Notes: a model not told the origin generated them from the letters alone. A stretch of 64,000 bases of DNA from Bradyrhizobium sp. in8p8 (GCF_000426845.1 NZ_AUGD01000009.1:186001-250000); one strand, 5' to 3'. Positions 36,345 through 51,930 are shown, counted from the first letter of the stretch. Numbers and translations are program-made.

Positions 36345-37784
36345 CTAGCTGCTCGTCACCCGACGGACCGGCGGCGGCTTCCAGGTCCCGTTGATGATCG
36401 ATGGCGACTTCTCGTTGGGCCAGTACATGCGCAACATCAGCACGAACTTGCCCGCTGGAGCGGGAAGCCAGTTGCTCTCCTTGTCAGGACCGGGATTGTC
36501 CTTCTGAATGTAGAGATCGACCGAGCCGTCTGGATTGGCTTTCAGCTTCTCGCGGGCACTGATGGACTGGCGGTTGATCGGATTGGCGACGAAGAAGTAG
36601 TTCTCGTCATACATCGTCAGCGACCAGAAGCCGCCGACCGGAGGAAGCTGCCCCCTCGCGAACCGCGTGACGTATTTGTTGCTGCCGACATACTCTTTGC
36701 CGTCGGCGTCCTTCTGGGATGTCGGATAGCATGCATCCTGAATCCGATTGGCGCCAAGCCCGATGGCCGTGACAAGGGCACGGTTGAGATAGTTGGTGCC
36801 GTAGACGCCGGCTTCGGCGTCGAAGGCCCAGCCGTTGATATTCCTGATCGCCTTGTTGACCTTGAACTGGAGCATGATGCGATCGAACGCCACCTGCGGG
36901 ACCCGCTTGGCGAAGGCAGCGTCGAACTTGCCCGCGTCAAAATCCTTGCCGGGGACAAGGCCGATCTTCGCGAACCGGGCGACCTCGGCCGCATCCGCGG
37001 CAGCCGGCGGATTGCGCTTCATCAATTGCGCGAGAAGGTTGAAATAGGCAACTGCGTCCAGGCGGTTGACCTGCTCTCGGACCGCCGTCTTCATGTCGAT
37101 CGACGCATCGACCTTGCCTGCCGGAGGCGTATAGGACTTGCCGTATGCGCTGAGCGGTACGAGCTTGAACTGATCCTGTAGCGCGTGCACGGCCGCATAA
37201 TCCTCCTGCGTGCCGGTGCAGTAGATGCGGCCCAGAATCCACACCATGCTTGTAGGTGATCTGTATTCCTTCACGCCGGCGGGAAGCACTCCTTTCCAGC
37301 CCGGGCCCGTGATCGCGTATGTCTGCGCCCTGGTGCCAGTGGTGCGCTTGCCCGGCACCTGGAATACATTCGTCCAGCCGTCGAGCATCGGAAAAAGGAA
37401 GTAGCGGTCCTTCATGTCCGGCATGCTCAGGACCCAGGGCTCGTCTCCCACGTCGATCCAGGCGGTCGTGTAGAGGGTATCGGCATTGGGTGCCGTGACG
37501 TCCTTGAAGCTCGCATCGGGGTATTTGCGGAGCTTGACGAACTGCCCCATCGGTCCGCGGGTACCTTCCACCGCCGCAACGTTTGTCATGACCCGGCGGG
37601 TCATTTCCATCGTCACGAGCGGGTATCCGTAGATATAGGCGTCCTGGGCGAGCCAGAAATCTTCGCCGCCCTCCAAAGCCCTGACGACTGGGCCGTCAAA
37701 CTCGGCGCGTGCTGCTCGGGAAATCGCAAGCGCCGACACGGCGGCGCCGAAGGCGGCAAGTGCTTGGCGACGGCTGATTGACAT
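36345..37784 (-). CDS. DUF1254/DUF1214 exported protein
   Basis: 479 residues. A Tat-type signal is seen (SRRQALAAFGAAVSALAISRAARA). The N-terminal half (DAYIYGYPLVTMEMTRRVMTNV) is DUF1254 and the C-terminal part (GFWSLTMYDENYFFVANPINRQSIS, NWLPAPAGKFVLMLRMYWP) is DUF1214. The role is unknown; similar proteins occur near transport and envelope genes. GGGAGGG lies seven bases before the ATG. Not obviously linked to its neighbours. Confidence 0.9.
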   Translation of the reverse strand: MSISRRQALAAFGAAVSALAISRAARAEFDGPVVRALEGGEDFWLAQDAYIYGYPLVTMEMTRRVMTNVAAVEGTRGPMGQFVKLRKYPDASFKDVTAPNADTLYTTAWIDVGDEPWVLSMPDMKDRYFLFPMLDGWTNVFQVPGKRTTGTRAQTYAITGPGWKGVLPAGVKEYRSPTSMVWILGRIYCTGTQEDYAAVHALQDQFKLVPLSAYGKSYTPPAGKVDASIDMKTAVREQVNRLDAVAYFNLLAQLMKRNPPAAADAAEVARFAKIGLVPGKDFDAGKFDAAFAKRVPQVAFDRIMLQFKVNKAIRNINGWAFDAEAGVYGTNYLNRALVTAIGLGANRIQDACYPTSQKDADGKEYVGSNKYVTRFARGQLPPVGGFWSLTMYDENYFFVANPINRQSISAREKLKANPDGSVDLYIQKDNPGPDKESNWLPAPAGKFVLMLRMYWPNEKSPSIINGTWKPPPVRRVTSS

Positions 37785-37903
37785 GTCGAACCCTCCCTGC
37801 TGCCTCGAGCGTAACCAGCGGGGTTCCATGCTCTTTGACATGCATCAATGATGCTGGATGGCCTTGGACCGGTGTCGCTTTGCCTGCCAATCGCTGCCGT
37901 GCC

Positions 37904-39112
37904 CTACGGAATGTCTGAGTGTCCCGCCATCATCTCCTGCAGCCGCACGAGCTCCGCCTCGAGATCCCGCTCCACATCCGCGGCGCGAATGTCGAGCACG
38001 CGATAATCCCGCGCTTCCAGCCAAGCGCGCCGCGACGCGCGGTCTGCGGCGATGGCTTCGCTCTCGCCCGGGTTCACAAGCTCGATTGCGATCCGGTGCG
38101 GGAAGGACACGAAATCAGGAATGTGGCGGCCGACCGGGGTCTGGCGCTTGAACTGGCCGGCAAAGCGGCGGTCGCGGGTCAGCGCCTGCCAGAGCAGGCG
38201 TTCGGCATCGGTCGGGTTGCGGCGAAGCAGGCGGGCGAGACCGCGCACGGTCGAGCCGCTGTCGGGCATGCCGCCGCCCTGCCCGTGCTCGGCCAGCAGC
38301 GCGCGCAGGCGGGTCGCCTGCTCGCCGTCGAGCACGCCGCCCTTGGCCGGCCCCTTGCGCCCTTCCGCGATCGCCATCACCACGCCGTGCAACGTGTGCA
38401 TGTCCTGCTTGGTCGGCTCCATGCGGGTAAAGATGTTGCGCAGGTTGACCAGCATGGTGTCGCGCTTCTCGGCGGGCCGCAGGAATTCGACCTTGTCGAG
38501 TTCGCGCACGAGGTTGTCGAAGAAGGCCTGCATCTGGTGCTGCGAGGCGCGCTCGGAGCGCTCCGGCATGGCGTGCGGCAGCGCGCCCGAGGTGGCCCGC
38601 TTGAACCATTCATAGCCGACCAGCAGCACGGCCTGGGCGAGATTGAGCGAGGCAAAGCCCGGATTGACCGGGAAGGTGATGATCCGGTTGGAGAGCCCGA
38701 CCTCCTCGTTGGTCAGCCCCCAGCGCTCCCTGCCGAACAGGATGCCGGCCTTGCCGCCGCCGGCGACGTGCCCCGCGATCTCGCTGGCTGCGGCTTCCGG
38801 CCCCACCACGGGCTTGGCCTGGTCGTGGGGGCGCGCGGTGGTGGCGAACAGGAGGTCGAGGTCGGCGACCGCCTGCTCCACCGTGTCGAACAGTTCGACC
38901 TTTTCCAGAATGTGGTCGGCGCCGGCCGCGGCGCGCTGGGCCGCGATGTTGGGCCAGCCGTCCCTGGGATTGACGATGCGCAAGGCACCAAGCGCAAAAT
39001 TGCCCATGGCGCGCGCGGCCATGCCGATGTTCTCGCCCAGCTGCGGCTCGACCAGGATGACGATGGGACCGTCGAGGGAAAGGCCCGCCTTGCTCTTGTC
39101 AGTCCCCGACAT
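37904..39112 (-). CDS. trmJ: TrmJ-like tRNA methyltransferase fused to a DUF559 (Vsr-like) domain
   Basis: 402 residues. Residues about 1-275 form a SPOUT methyltransferase of the TrmJ type, which 2'-O-methylates position 32 of tRNAs: PIVILVEPQLGENIGMAARAMGNF, ILFGRERWGLTNEEV and the knot FPVNPGFASLNLAQAVLL are seen. Residues about 290-395 resemble DUF559 of the very-short-patch-repair endonuclease superfamily (RRNPTDAERLLWQAL, VGRHIPDFVSFPHRIAIELV, RRAWLEARDYRVLDI). In the second domain the usual ELDGGQH reads ELVNPGES, so nuclease activity may be weakened. No stop or frameshift separates the parts. Confidence 0.9.
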   Translation of the reverse strand: MSGTDKSKAGLSLDGPIVILVEPQLGENIGMAARAMGNFALGALRIVNPRDGWPNIAAQRAAAGADHILEKVELFDTVEQAVADLDLLFATTARPHDQAKPVVGPEAAASEIAGHVAGGGKAGILFGRERWGLTNEEVGLSNRIITFPVNPGFASLNLAQAVLLVGYEWFKRATSGALPHAMPERSERASQHQMQAFFDNLVRELDKVEFLRPAEKRDTMLVNLRNIFTRMEPTKQDMHTLHGVVMAIAEGRKGPAKGGVLDGEQATRLRALLAEHGQGGGMPDSGSTVRGLARLLRRNPTDAERLLWQALTRDRRFAGQFKRQTPVGRHIPDFVSFPHRIAIELVNPGESEAIAADRASRRAWLEARDYRVLDIRAADVERDLEAELVRLQEMMAGHSDIP

Positions 39113-39440
39113 CTCGCTTCGCTTTCACACTGTCTCTCAAGGCCCTGGCAAGGCACTGCAAGGAATGGATTCAGGGCGGCCCTTCGCCATGCCCCGCCTG
39201 TCGTTTGCCTGTCCTGACGAAATTCTCAAGGGAAATAACGACTTGGATTCGACTTTTGAATCTCGCCGGGAACGCGAGCCCAGCCCGGCTGTGGGCGGCT
39301 GGCCGCTCCCCGCCTGCGGAAGCTGGATGAGCTAAAAGTGCATGATCCCTTGGCTTTCGCCCGCCGCGCGGCGATGCTAAGAGGCGGCGGATATTCCCGT
39401 GGCGCGCCACGAGCGCCGTTCCCAAGAGGCTTTCCCGATC

Positions 39441-40655
39441 ATGGCAAAAATCAAGGTATCCAATCCCGTCGTCGAGCTCGATGGCGACGAGATGACCCGG
39501 ATCATCTGGCAGTACATCAAGGACAAGCTGATCAACCCGTTCCTGGATGTCGAGCTGCTCTATTTCGACCTGGGCATGGAATACCGCGACCACACCAACG
39601 ATCAGGTCACGATCGACGCTGCCGAGGCAATCAAGAAGGTCGGCGTCGGCGTGAAGTGCGCCACCATCACCCCGGATGAGGCCCGGGTGAAGGAGTTCAA
39701 CCTCAAGCAGATGTGGAAGTCGCCGAACGGCACCATCCGCAACATCCTCGGCGGCGTGATCTTCCGCGAGCCGATCATCTGCAAGAACGTGCCGCGCCTG
39801 GTTCCCGGGTGGACCAAGCCGATCATCATCGGCCGCCACGCCTACGGCGACCAGTACCGCGCCACCGACATCAAGTTCCCGGGCAAGGGCACGCTCTCGC
39901 TGAAGTTCGTCGGCGAGGACGGCACCGTGATCGAGAAGGAAGTGTTCAAGGCTCCCGGCGCCGGCGTCGCCATGGAGATGTACAATCTCGACGATTCCAT
40001 CATCGACTTCGCCCGCGCCTCGTTCAATTACGGCCTGCTCCGCAATTACCCGGTGTACCTGTCGACCAAGAACACGATCCTCAAGGTCTATGACGGCCGC
40101 TTCAAGGACATCTTCCAGGAGATCTTCGACAAGGAGTTCAAGAAGGATTTCGACGCCAAGGGGCTGACCTACGAGCACCGCCTGATCGACGACATGGTGG
40201 CCTCGGCGCTGAAATGGTCCGGCGGCTACGTCTGGGCCTGCAAGAACTACGACGGCGACGTGCAGTCCGACACCGTCGCTCAGGGCTACGGCTCGCTCGG
40301 CCTGATGACCTCGGTCCTCCTCACCCCCGACGGCAAGACCGTGGAAGCGGAAGCTGCCCATGGGACGGTGACCCGCCACTACCGCGAGCACCAGAAGGGC
40401 AAGGAGACCTCGACCAACTCGATCGCCTCGATCTTCGCCTGGACGCGCGGCCTCGCTCACCGCGCCAAGCTCGACAACAATGCCGAGCTGGCGAAATTCG
40501 CGAACACGCTCGAGAAGGTCTGCGTCGACACCGTCGAGTCCGGCTACATGACCAAGGACCTCGCGCTCCTGGTCGGCGCCGACCAGCGCTGGCTCTCGAC
40601 CACCGGCTTCCTCGACAAGGTCGCCGAGAACCTGACCAAGGAACTGGCGGCTTAA
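39441..40655 (+). CDS. icd: NADP-dependent isocitrate dehydrogenase
   Basis: 404 residues, the homodimeric eukaryote-like type used in Rhizobiales. It makes 2-oxoglutarate and NADPH in the TCA cycle. NPVVELDGDEMTRIIWQ starts the protein; WKSPNGTIRNILGGVIFREPI holds the substrate site and NYDGDVQSDTVAQGYGSLGLMTSVL the metal-binding Asp residues. The ATG at 39441 gives the standard N-terminus; an open frame upstream is not conserved. A strong terminator follows. Confidence 0.97.
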   Translation: MAKIKVSNPVVELDGDEMTRIIWQYIKDKLINPFLDVELLYFDLGMEYRDHTNDQVTIDAAEAIKKVGVGVKCATITPDEARVKEFNLKQMWKSPNGTIRNILGGVIFREPIICKNVPRLVPGWTKPIIIGRHAYGDQYRATDIKFPGKGTLSLKFVGEDGTVIEKEVFKAPGAGVAMEMYNLDDSIIDFARASFNYGLLRNYPVYLSTKNTILKVYDGRFKDIFQEIFDKEFKKDFDAKGLTYEHRLIDDMVASALKWSGGYVWACKNYDGDVQSDTVAQGYGSLGLMTSVLLTPDGKTVEAEAAHGTVTRHYREHQKGKETSTNSIASIFAWTRGLAHRAKLDNNAELAKFANTLEKVCVDTVESGYMTKDLALLVGADQRWLSTTGFLDKVAENLTKELAA

Positions 40656-40690
40656 GCCGTCCGCATTCGCCCGACCGGGCCAGAGATCAT

Positions 40691-40724
40691 GACGGGCCGC
40701 GCCCATGCGCGGCCCGTTTGCTTT
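40691..40724 (+). terminator. Rho-independent terminator of icd
   Basis: ACGGGCCGCGC (40692-40702) pairs with GCGCGGCCCGT (40707-40717) around a CCAT loop and is followed by TTGCTTTT. It sits 36 bases after the icd stop and just before the convergent channel gene ends. Confidence 0.88.
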
Positions 40725-40733
40725 TGGTACCGC

Positions 40734-41960
40734 TCAGCGGCCGGTACCTTCATTCTCCGCCTGTGCGAGCTCGGCGAGCGCCAGATCGCCGGTATCGGCG
40801 AGCCTCGCCTTGGCGGTGGTGTGGACATGATCGGCGAGCGTCGGCATGCGCGCGATCAACGCGTGAAAATCCTGGGCGTCGAGCACGAGCAGCCGCGTCT
40901 TGCGCGTCGCCGTCACCGTGCCGCTGCGCTTCGTCTTGTGCAGCAGCGCGATCTCGCCGAAGAAGGTGCCGTCGGCAAGGCGCACCTGCTGGCTCGGCAG
41001 CGCGATCTCGACCTCGCCGGCAGTGATGAAATACATCGACAAGGCGACGTCCCCGCGCCGCACCAGGATCTCGCCCTGCTCGATGGTGCGCGCCCGCAAC
41101 AGCCGCATGATGTCGGCGATCTCCGCCGCCGACAAGTGCGAGAACAGCGGCACCCGCGCCAGCATGCCCCAGGTCACCACGAAATCGCGCCGCTTCACTT
41201 CTTCGGCGAACGCGGTCGAGATGATCGCGACCGGCAGCGCGATCATGGCAAGACCCGCGATGATGGCGAAGGTCGAGACGAACTTGCCGAGCGGCGTCAC
41301 CGGCACGACGTCGCCATAGCCTACGGTGCCGAGCGTGACGATCGCCCACCACATCGCCTGCGGGATGGTGCCGAGCTTGTCCGGCTGCACGTCGCGCTCG
41401 ATGGCATAGAGCAGCGAGGCGAAGGTCAGCACCGCGCCGACCAGGATGACGATGCAGCCGATCAGCGCGCGCCGCTCGGCGTGCACGGCGGCCAGCAGCG
41501 AGCGCATCGCCGGCGAATAGCGGATCAGCTTGAAGAACGGCAGCACGCCAAGGGCTGCCAGCGTCGCATGCTCGCCGGTGGCGAGCACGATCGCGGCGGG
41601 CAGGAACGCCATGAGATCGATGATGCCGAGCGCCGACAAGGCATAGCCGACGCGGTCGGACAGCGCGGAGCCGTCGCGCTGCGTGTGGCCGGCGACGGTC
41701 CATAGCCGCGCGGCATATTCCAGCGCGAACACGACCACGGACAGGATGGTGATGCCTGCGAACAGCTTGCCGAACCGGTCATCGAGCTCCGGCACCGAGG
41801 CGAGGACCATCGCGGCCACGTTGAGCACGATGATGCCGATGATGATTTGGATGAAGCGCGCCCCGGCCGAATAGGCCAGGGGATCGTGCTCCAACAGTTC
41901 GTAGAGGCGATCCCGTAAGTTGGGATCGCGAAGCCCACGTCCTCGCGGAACGGGGCGCAT
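40734..41960 (-). CDS. Cyclic-nucleotide-gated potassium channel (MloK1 type)
   Basis: 408 residues. Six membrane helices with a P-loop: PQAMWWAIVTLGTVGYGDVVPVTPLG contains the K+ selectivity filter TVGYG. A C-terminal cyclic-nucleotide domain (about 275-390) has FFGEIALLHKTKRSGTVTA, the cAMP phosphate cassette with its Arg. The layout without a long C-linker is that of Mesorhizobium MloK1, with a longer N- and C-terminus. It begins six bases after the alaS stop, so it is probably co-transcribed with alaS. Confidence 0.93.
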   Translation of the reverse strand: MRPVPRGRGLRDPNLRDRLYELLEHDPLAYSAGARFIQIIIGIIVLNVAAMVLASVPELDDRFGKLFAGITILSVVVFALEYAARLWTVAGHTQRDGSALSDRVGYALSALGIIDLMAFLPAAIVLATGEHATLAALGVLPFFKLIRYSPAMRSLLAAVHAERRALIGCIVILVGAVLTFASLLYAIERDVQPDKLGTIPQAMWWAIVTLGTVGYGDVVPVTPLGKFVSTFAIIAGLAMIALPVAIISTAFAEEVKRRDFVVTWGMLARVPLFSHLSAAEIADIMRLLRARTIEQGEILVRRGDVALSMYFITAGEVEIALPSQQVRLADGTFFGEIALLHKTKRSGTVTATRKTRLLVLDAQDFHALIARMPTLADHVHTTAKARLADTGDLALAELAQAENEGTGR

Positions 41961-41966
41961 GGCGCC

Positions 41967-44645
<2,679 letters not shown>

Positions 44646-44823
44646 GTTCATCCAATCGGGTGTGCTTGGACCCGCTGTCCTGCCGTCCAAACCTGACGTT
44701 TCGGCTGATATCTGCGGGCCAAAGCGCTTTTAGACAAGGCCAGCTTCGCTGTCCAGAAACTGTGCAGAGAGATCAGAGGGTTGCTGCAGGCGCGCAATCC
44801 CGTTGAAAGACGCGCGTGTCGCG

Positions 44824-44852
44824 TTGACAGGCTTGGCCGGCTTGTGGTCTCT
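44824..44852 (+). promoter_or_regulatory. Possible promoter of the glycine riboswitch-gcv transcript
   Basis: TTGACA at 44824-44829 is followed after 17 bases by GTCTCT, a poor -10. Transcription would start near 44860, just before the first aptamer, which is the main support. Confidence 0.4.
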
Positions 44853-44877
44853 ACCCATCTGTATCGTACGGCCACGT

Positions 44878-45050
44878 CGGGAGAGATCGGCTTTAGGCAG
44901 CCGGCGCCGAAGGAGCAACCGCCCCGGAAACTCTCAGGCAAAAGGACCGCGTGGCTTTGACAGCATCTGGAAAGAGGCGCCGACGGGCATAAGGCCCGGA
45001 CTGCGTCCGCCGACGGGATAATACTCTCAGGCACAGCGACAGATGGGGCT
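44878..45050 (+). ncRNA. Tandem glycine riboswitch
   Basis: Two consecutive glycine aptamers. Aptamer 1 (about 44878-44953) has GGGAGAG, GCGCCGAAGGAGCAA and the conserved AACTCTCAGGCAAAAGGACC. Aptamer 2 (about 44964-45048) has GGCGCCGACGGGCATAAG ... ACTCTCAGGCACAGCGACAG, closed by CATCTG/CAGATG (44964-44969 with 45040-45045). The linker is short, as in cooperative tandem forms. It lies directly upstream of gcvT and fits glycine-induced expression of the glycine cleavage genes. The second aptamer is less canonical (GCCGACGGGATAATA in place of GCCGAAGGGGCAA). Confidence 0.95.
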
Positions 45051-45103
45051 TCGACTGGTGTCCTCAGGGAATCCTCCCGGGGGAACCGCCGAGGGCCCCT
45101 GTG

Positions 45104-46249
45104 ATGCTAGCGCACGACCAAGACTCCCTGAAGCGTACCCCCCTCTACGATCTCCACGTGTCCCTGGGCGGCAAGATGGTGCCGTTCGCCGGCTATGACA
45201 TGCCGGTGCAGTACCCCGCGGGCGTGCTGAAGGAGCACCTCCATACCCGCAGCAAAGCCGGCCTGTTCGACGTCTCCCACATGGGCCAGATCGCGCTCCG
45301 GCCGAAGTCGGGCAAGGTGGAGGATGCCGCCCGCGCCCTGGAGCGGCTGGTGCCGCAGGACATCGTGGCGATCCAGCCCGGACGCCAGCGCTACGCCCAG
45401 TTCACCAATGCGGATGGCGGCATTCTGGACGATCTCATGGTCGCCAATTTCGGCGATCACCTGTTCCTGGTCGTCAACGCCGCCTGTAAGGAGCCGGACG
45501 AGGCGCATCTGCGCGCGCATCTCTCCGGTGACTGCGTCATCGATTCGCTTGCCGACCGCGCGCTGATCGCGCTGCAGGGGCCCAAGGCGGAGTCAGCGCT
45601 GGCGAAATTGTGTGCAGCGGCTCCTGCCATGACGTTCATGGACGCAGGCCCGCACGACGTCGCCGGCATCAAGTGTTTCGTCTCGCGCTCCGGCTACACC
45701 GGCGAAGACGGGTTCGAGATTTCGGTCCCCGCTGCGGACGCCGAGCGGCTCGCTCGAACGCTGCTCGACGATCCCGACGTGCTGCCCATCGGCCTCGGGG
45801 CTCGCGACAGCCTGCGGCTGGAGGCCGGGCTCTGCCTCTACGGCCACGACATCGACACCGCGACCACGCCGGTCGAAGCCGCGCTGGAATGGTCGGTGCA
45901 GAAGAGCCGCCGCTCCGGCGGCGCGCGGGCCGGCGGCTTTCCGGGTGCGGAAAGAATCCTCGCCCATTTCGATCAGGGCGCGTCCCGACGCCGCGTCGGC
46001 CTCCGTGCCGAAGGCCGCGCGCCGGTGCGCGAAGGCGCGCTGCTGTTTGCGAATGACGCCGGCGGCGAGCCGATCGGCAAGGTCACTTCGGGCGGCTTCG
46101 GCCCGAGCCTGAATGCGCCGGTCGCAATGGGCTACGTTCCCGTGGGCCTCGCCGCGCTTGGCACGAAACTGTTCGCCGAGGTGCGCGGCCAGCGCCTCCC
46201 CGTGCAGGTCGCGGCCATGCCCTTCGTGAAAAACACCTACAAACGCTGA
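45104..46249 (+). CDS. gcvT: Glycine cleavage system aminomethyltransferase (T protein)
   Basis: 381 residues. It transfers the methylene group from aminomethyl-lipoyl GcvH to tetrahydrofolate and releases ammonia. RTPLYDLHVSLGGKMVPFAGYDMPVQY, GLFDVSHMGQI, RSGYTGEDGFEI and GLGARDSLRLEAGLCLYGHDI are family landmarks. GAGGG is eight bases before this ATG; a GTG just one codon earlier overlaps. The region 45065-45100 between riboswitch and start can fold around the ribosome binding site. Confidence 0.95.
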   Translation: MLAHDQDSLKRTPLYDLHVSLGGKMVPFAGYDMPVQYPAGVLKEHLHTRSKAGLFDVSHMGQIALRPKSGKVEDAARALERLVPQDIVAIQPGRQRYAQFTNADGGILDDLMVANFGDHLFLVVNAACKEPDEAHLRAHLSGDCVIDSLADRALIALQGPKAESALAKLCAAAPAMTFMDAGPHDVAGIKCFVSRSGYTGEDGFEISVPAADAERLARTLLDDPDVLPIGLGARDSLRLEAGLCLYGHDIDTATTPVEAALEWSVQKSRRSGGARAGGFPGAERILAHFDQGASRRRVGLRAEGRAPVREGALLFANDAGGEPIGKVTSGGFGPSLNAPVAMGYVPVGLAALGTKLFAEVRGQRLPVQVAAMPFVKNTYKR

Positions 46250-46258
46250 GGATCAACA

Positions 46259-46627
46259 ATGACCACGACGCTGTACACCTCCGACCACGAATGGCTCGCG
46301 ATCGACGGCGATATCGCCACCGTCGGCATCACCGACTATGCGCAGCAGCAGCTCGGCGACGTCGTGTTCGTCGAATTGCCCAAGGTCGGCCGCGCGCTGA
46401 AGAAGGCCGAAGCCGCCGCCGTCGTGGAGTCGGTCAAGGCCGCGTCCGACGTCTACGCGCCCGTAACGGGTGAGGTGCTGGAGGCCAACGAGGCGCTCGC
46501 CGCCGAGCCGGCGCTGGTGAACTCGGACGCGCAGGGCAAGGCCTGGTTCTTCAAGATAAGGATCGCCGACAAGGGCGAGCTCGGCGGCCTCATGGACGAA
46601 GCCGCCTACAAGGCGCACACGGCGTAA
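46259..46627 (+). CDS. gcvH: Glycine cleavage system H protein
   Basis: 122 residues, lipoylated carrier. The lipoyl Lys is in VESVKAASDVYAPV; DHEWLAIDGDIATVGITDYAQQQLGDVVFVELP is the N-terminal signature. GAGG lies eight bases before the ATG; nine bases separate it from gcvT. Confidence 0.97.
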   Translation: MTTTLYTSDHEWLAIDGDIATVGITDYAQQQLGDVVFVELPKVGRALKKAEAAAVVESVKAASDVYAPVTGEVLEANEALAAEPALVNSDAQGKAWFFKIRIADKGELGGLMDEAAYKAHTA

Positions 46628-46644
46628 GGACGATGGAGCAAGCG

Positions 46645-49512
<2,868 letters not shown>

Positions 49513-49527
49513 GACGCGACGGCGGTC

Positions 49528-49614
49528 TCGTAGGGTGGGCAGAGCGCAAGCTCACCACCTCTGTGCGTTGAATAATGGTGGGCGCGGCGCTACACGCCCC
49601 TGCCCACGCTACGC
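49528..49614. repeat. Bradyrhizobium-type intergenic repeat (TAGGGTGGGCA type)
   Basis: CGTAGGGTGGGCAGAGCGCAAG ... GTGGGCGCGGCG ... GCCCACGCTACG has imperfect inverted ends (CGTAGGGTGGGCA against TGCCCACGCTACG). The unit resembles a common intergenic repeat of Bradyrhizobium. It lies after gcvP and reaches the 3' end of a decayed gene. Confidence 0.65.
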
Positions 49615-50276
49615 CATTCGTGTTGGCAAACCCTCTCGCAAGCATCTCCAGAAATCGCATCTCGGTTCGCACCAAGTCCTGTGCACCAAGTCTGTTGAGG
49701 GTGACGGCAGTTCCGCCAGCAGATTGAGCAAAGCCGGCCGCAGCATCAGCAATGCACTCAGATCGCACGGAAGCAAGTCCATGCAAGCCTCAGGCGTCGG
49801 CGCGCGATAGGCCGACCACACCGCCGTGCCAGTCTCGAACTCCTCCGCAGCAACGTTCACGACAGGAATATGAGTCTTGGCAAAATCATCATCGGGGGCG
49901 AAAAACAGGTCGGAGTCCAGCAAACGCACCCCGAACTTCTGTGCCAGCACAGGAAAACTGCCGAGGTGATCGAGCAACCAGACCAATTGCAGCTGGTCGC
50001 GGGGATTCGCTCCGAACCAGAATTCGATCTCGTCGTACGGCTCGCAAAACTCGGCCAGCGATAATTTGCGACCCTTGGCGCCCCGTGGCCAGCGGACCCA
50101 ATCCGACCAATGATCAGCCGGGCCAAGGTCTGCGGTGTAGGCGGCCAAATAAGCCGAGAGCTTTTCCGCCGGCGGGAGCGGTCCCCACTCAAATGGAACG
50201 GGATGACGATCTCGGCCAACCCCGATCGAGCGAGATCACTCCCGCCACCGCAGCCGGTCAAGATCAGCCGCTTCAT
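49609..50276 (-). pseudogene. Decayed conserved hypothetical gene
   Basis: The ATG at 50276 opens MKRLILTGCGGGSDLARSGLAEIVIPF and then the frame is lost. Coding resumes one frame over near 50190-50198 as FEWGPLPPAEKLSAYLAAYTADLGPADHWSDWVRWP ... down to LRPALLNLLAELPS. After about 49690 a third frame (LNRLGAQDLVRTEMRFLEMLARGF) looks like the natural end, so at least two frameshifts are present. I do not assign a family. It follows the recA terminator on the same strand; a Bradyrhizobium repeat sits at its 3' end and may have taken part in the decay. Confidence 0.7.
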
Positions 50277-50298
50277 CGCACCACCTGATCAACGCAAC

Positions 50299-50352
50299 GC
50301 AAACGAAACGGGCGCCGATGACGTCGGCAACTCAACGTCCTCAGCGCCCGTT
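50299..50352 (-). terminator. Probable recA terminator
   Basis: On the minus strand AACGGGCGC pairs with GCGCCCGTT (50344-50352 with 50307-50315), the loop containing a second small hairpin (CGACGTCATCG), followed by TCGTTTGCGTTG. It lies 30 bases after the recA stop. Confidence 0.55.
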
Positions 50353-50381
50353 CCTCGCGAAAACTCTTCGCTGGTCGGGGC

Positions 50382-51470
<1,089 letters not shown>

Positions 51471-51541
51471 TGGGTCGTGCTCCTTATGGCGAGGATTCGC
51501 GTGAGGGACAAACGATTGCGAGGCAGCTCGGCGATAAAGGC

Positions 51542-51577
51542 AATGTACCCTATCTGTTCTATGTTCGCAATATGTTC
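51542..51577 (-). promoter_or_regulatory. recA promoter with LexA (SOS) box
   Basis: On the minus strand TTGCGA (51570-51565), a 17-base spacer and TACATT (51547-51542) form a sigma-70 promoter. The -35 lies inside GAACATATTGCGAAC (51577-51563), which is the alphaproteobacterial LexA site GAAC-N7-GAAC. A third GAAC follows three bases later (51559-51556). Repression by LexA and induction by DNA damage follow from established knowledge. Confidence 0.9.
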
Positions 51578-51582
51578 TTTTG

Positions 51583-51590
51583 CGGATTTC
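51583..51590. repeat. Left target-site duplication of the mobile element
   Basis: CGGATTTC directly abuts the left inverted repeat; the same octamer directly follows the right inverted repeat at 55203-55210. Confidence 0.85.
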
Positions 51591-51659
51591 GGTACTGTCC
51601 GTATTTAACCCTCAGTGTCCTAAGTTGATTTTGCGGGTGTCCTAATTCGTTTTAGAGAC

Positions 51660-51692
51660 CCCAAAAGCAAAGACCCCCGGCGCCGGGGGTCT
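51660..51692 (-). terminator. Terminator inside the left end of the transposon
   Basis: A perfect 22-base palindrome at 51671-51692 (arm AGACCCCCGGC) is followed on the minus strand by TTTGCTTTTGG. It would stop transcripts from the 308-residue gene before they enter recA. Confidence 0.75.
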
Positions 51693-51930
51693 CGTGCTTG
51701 TCAGGCAATGGCGAGTGACAAATTCGCCATGTGAATAATTTGGTGCCAGTGTGGCCCATCCTGCGACGGCTTGAGTTTCCCAGTCCGGCCCTCTTGGGGC
51801 TTGATGAAAGGTTTGGGGCCGCTGGCCCAACCCGATGCCGACTAATGGAGCCCCCCTGCGATTTCAATTATCATTCAGGGGCCGCAACGAACATTCGCTC
51901 TTTGCATTTGGCAAAAGTAAGGCCGCCGCC

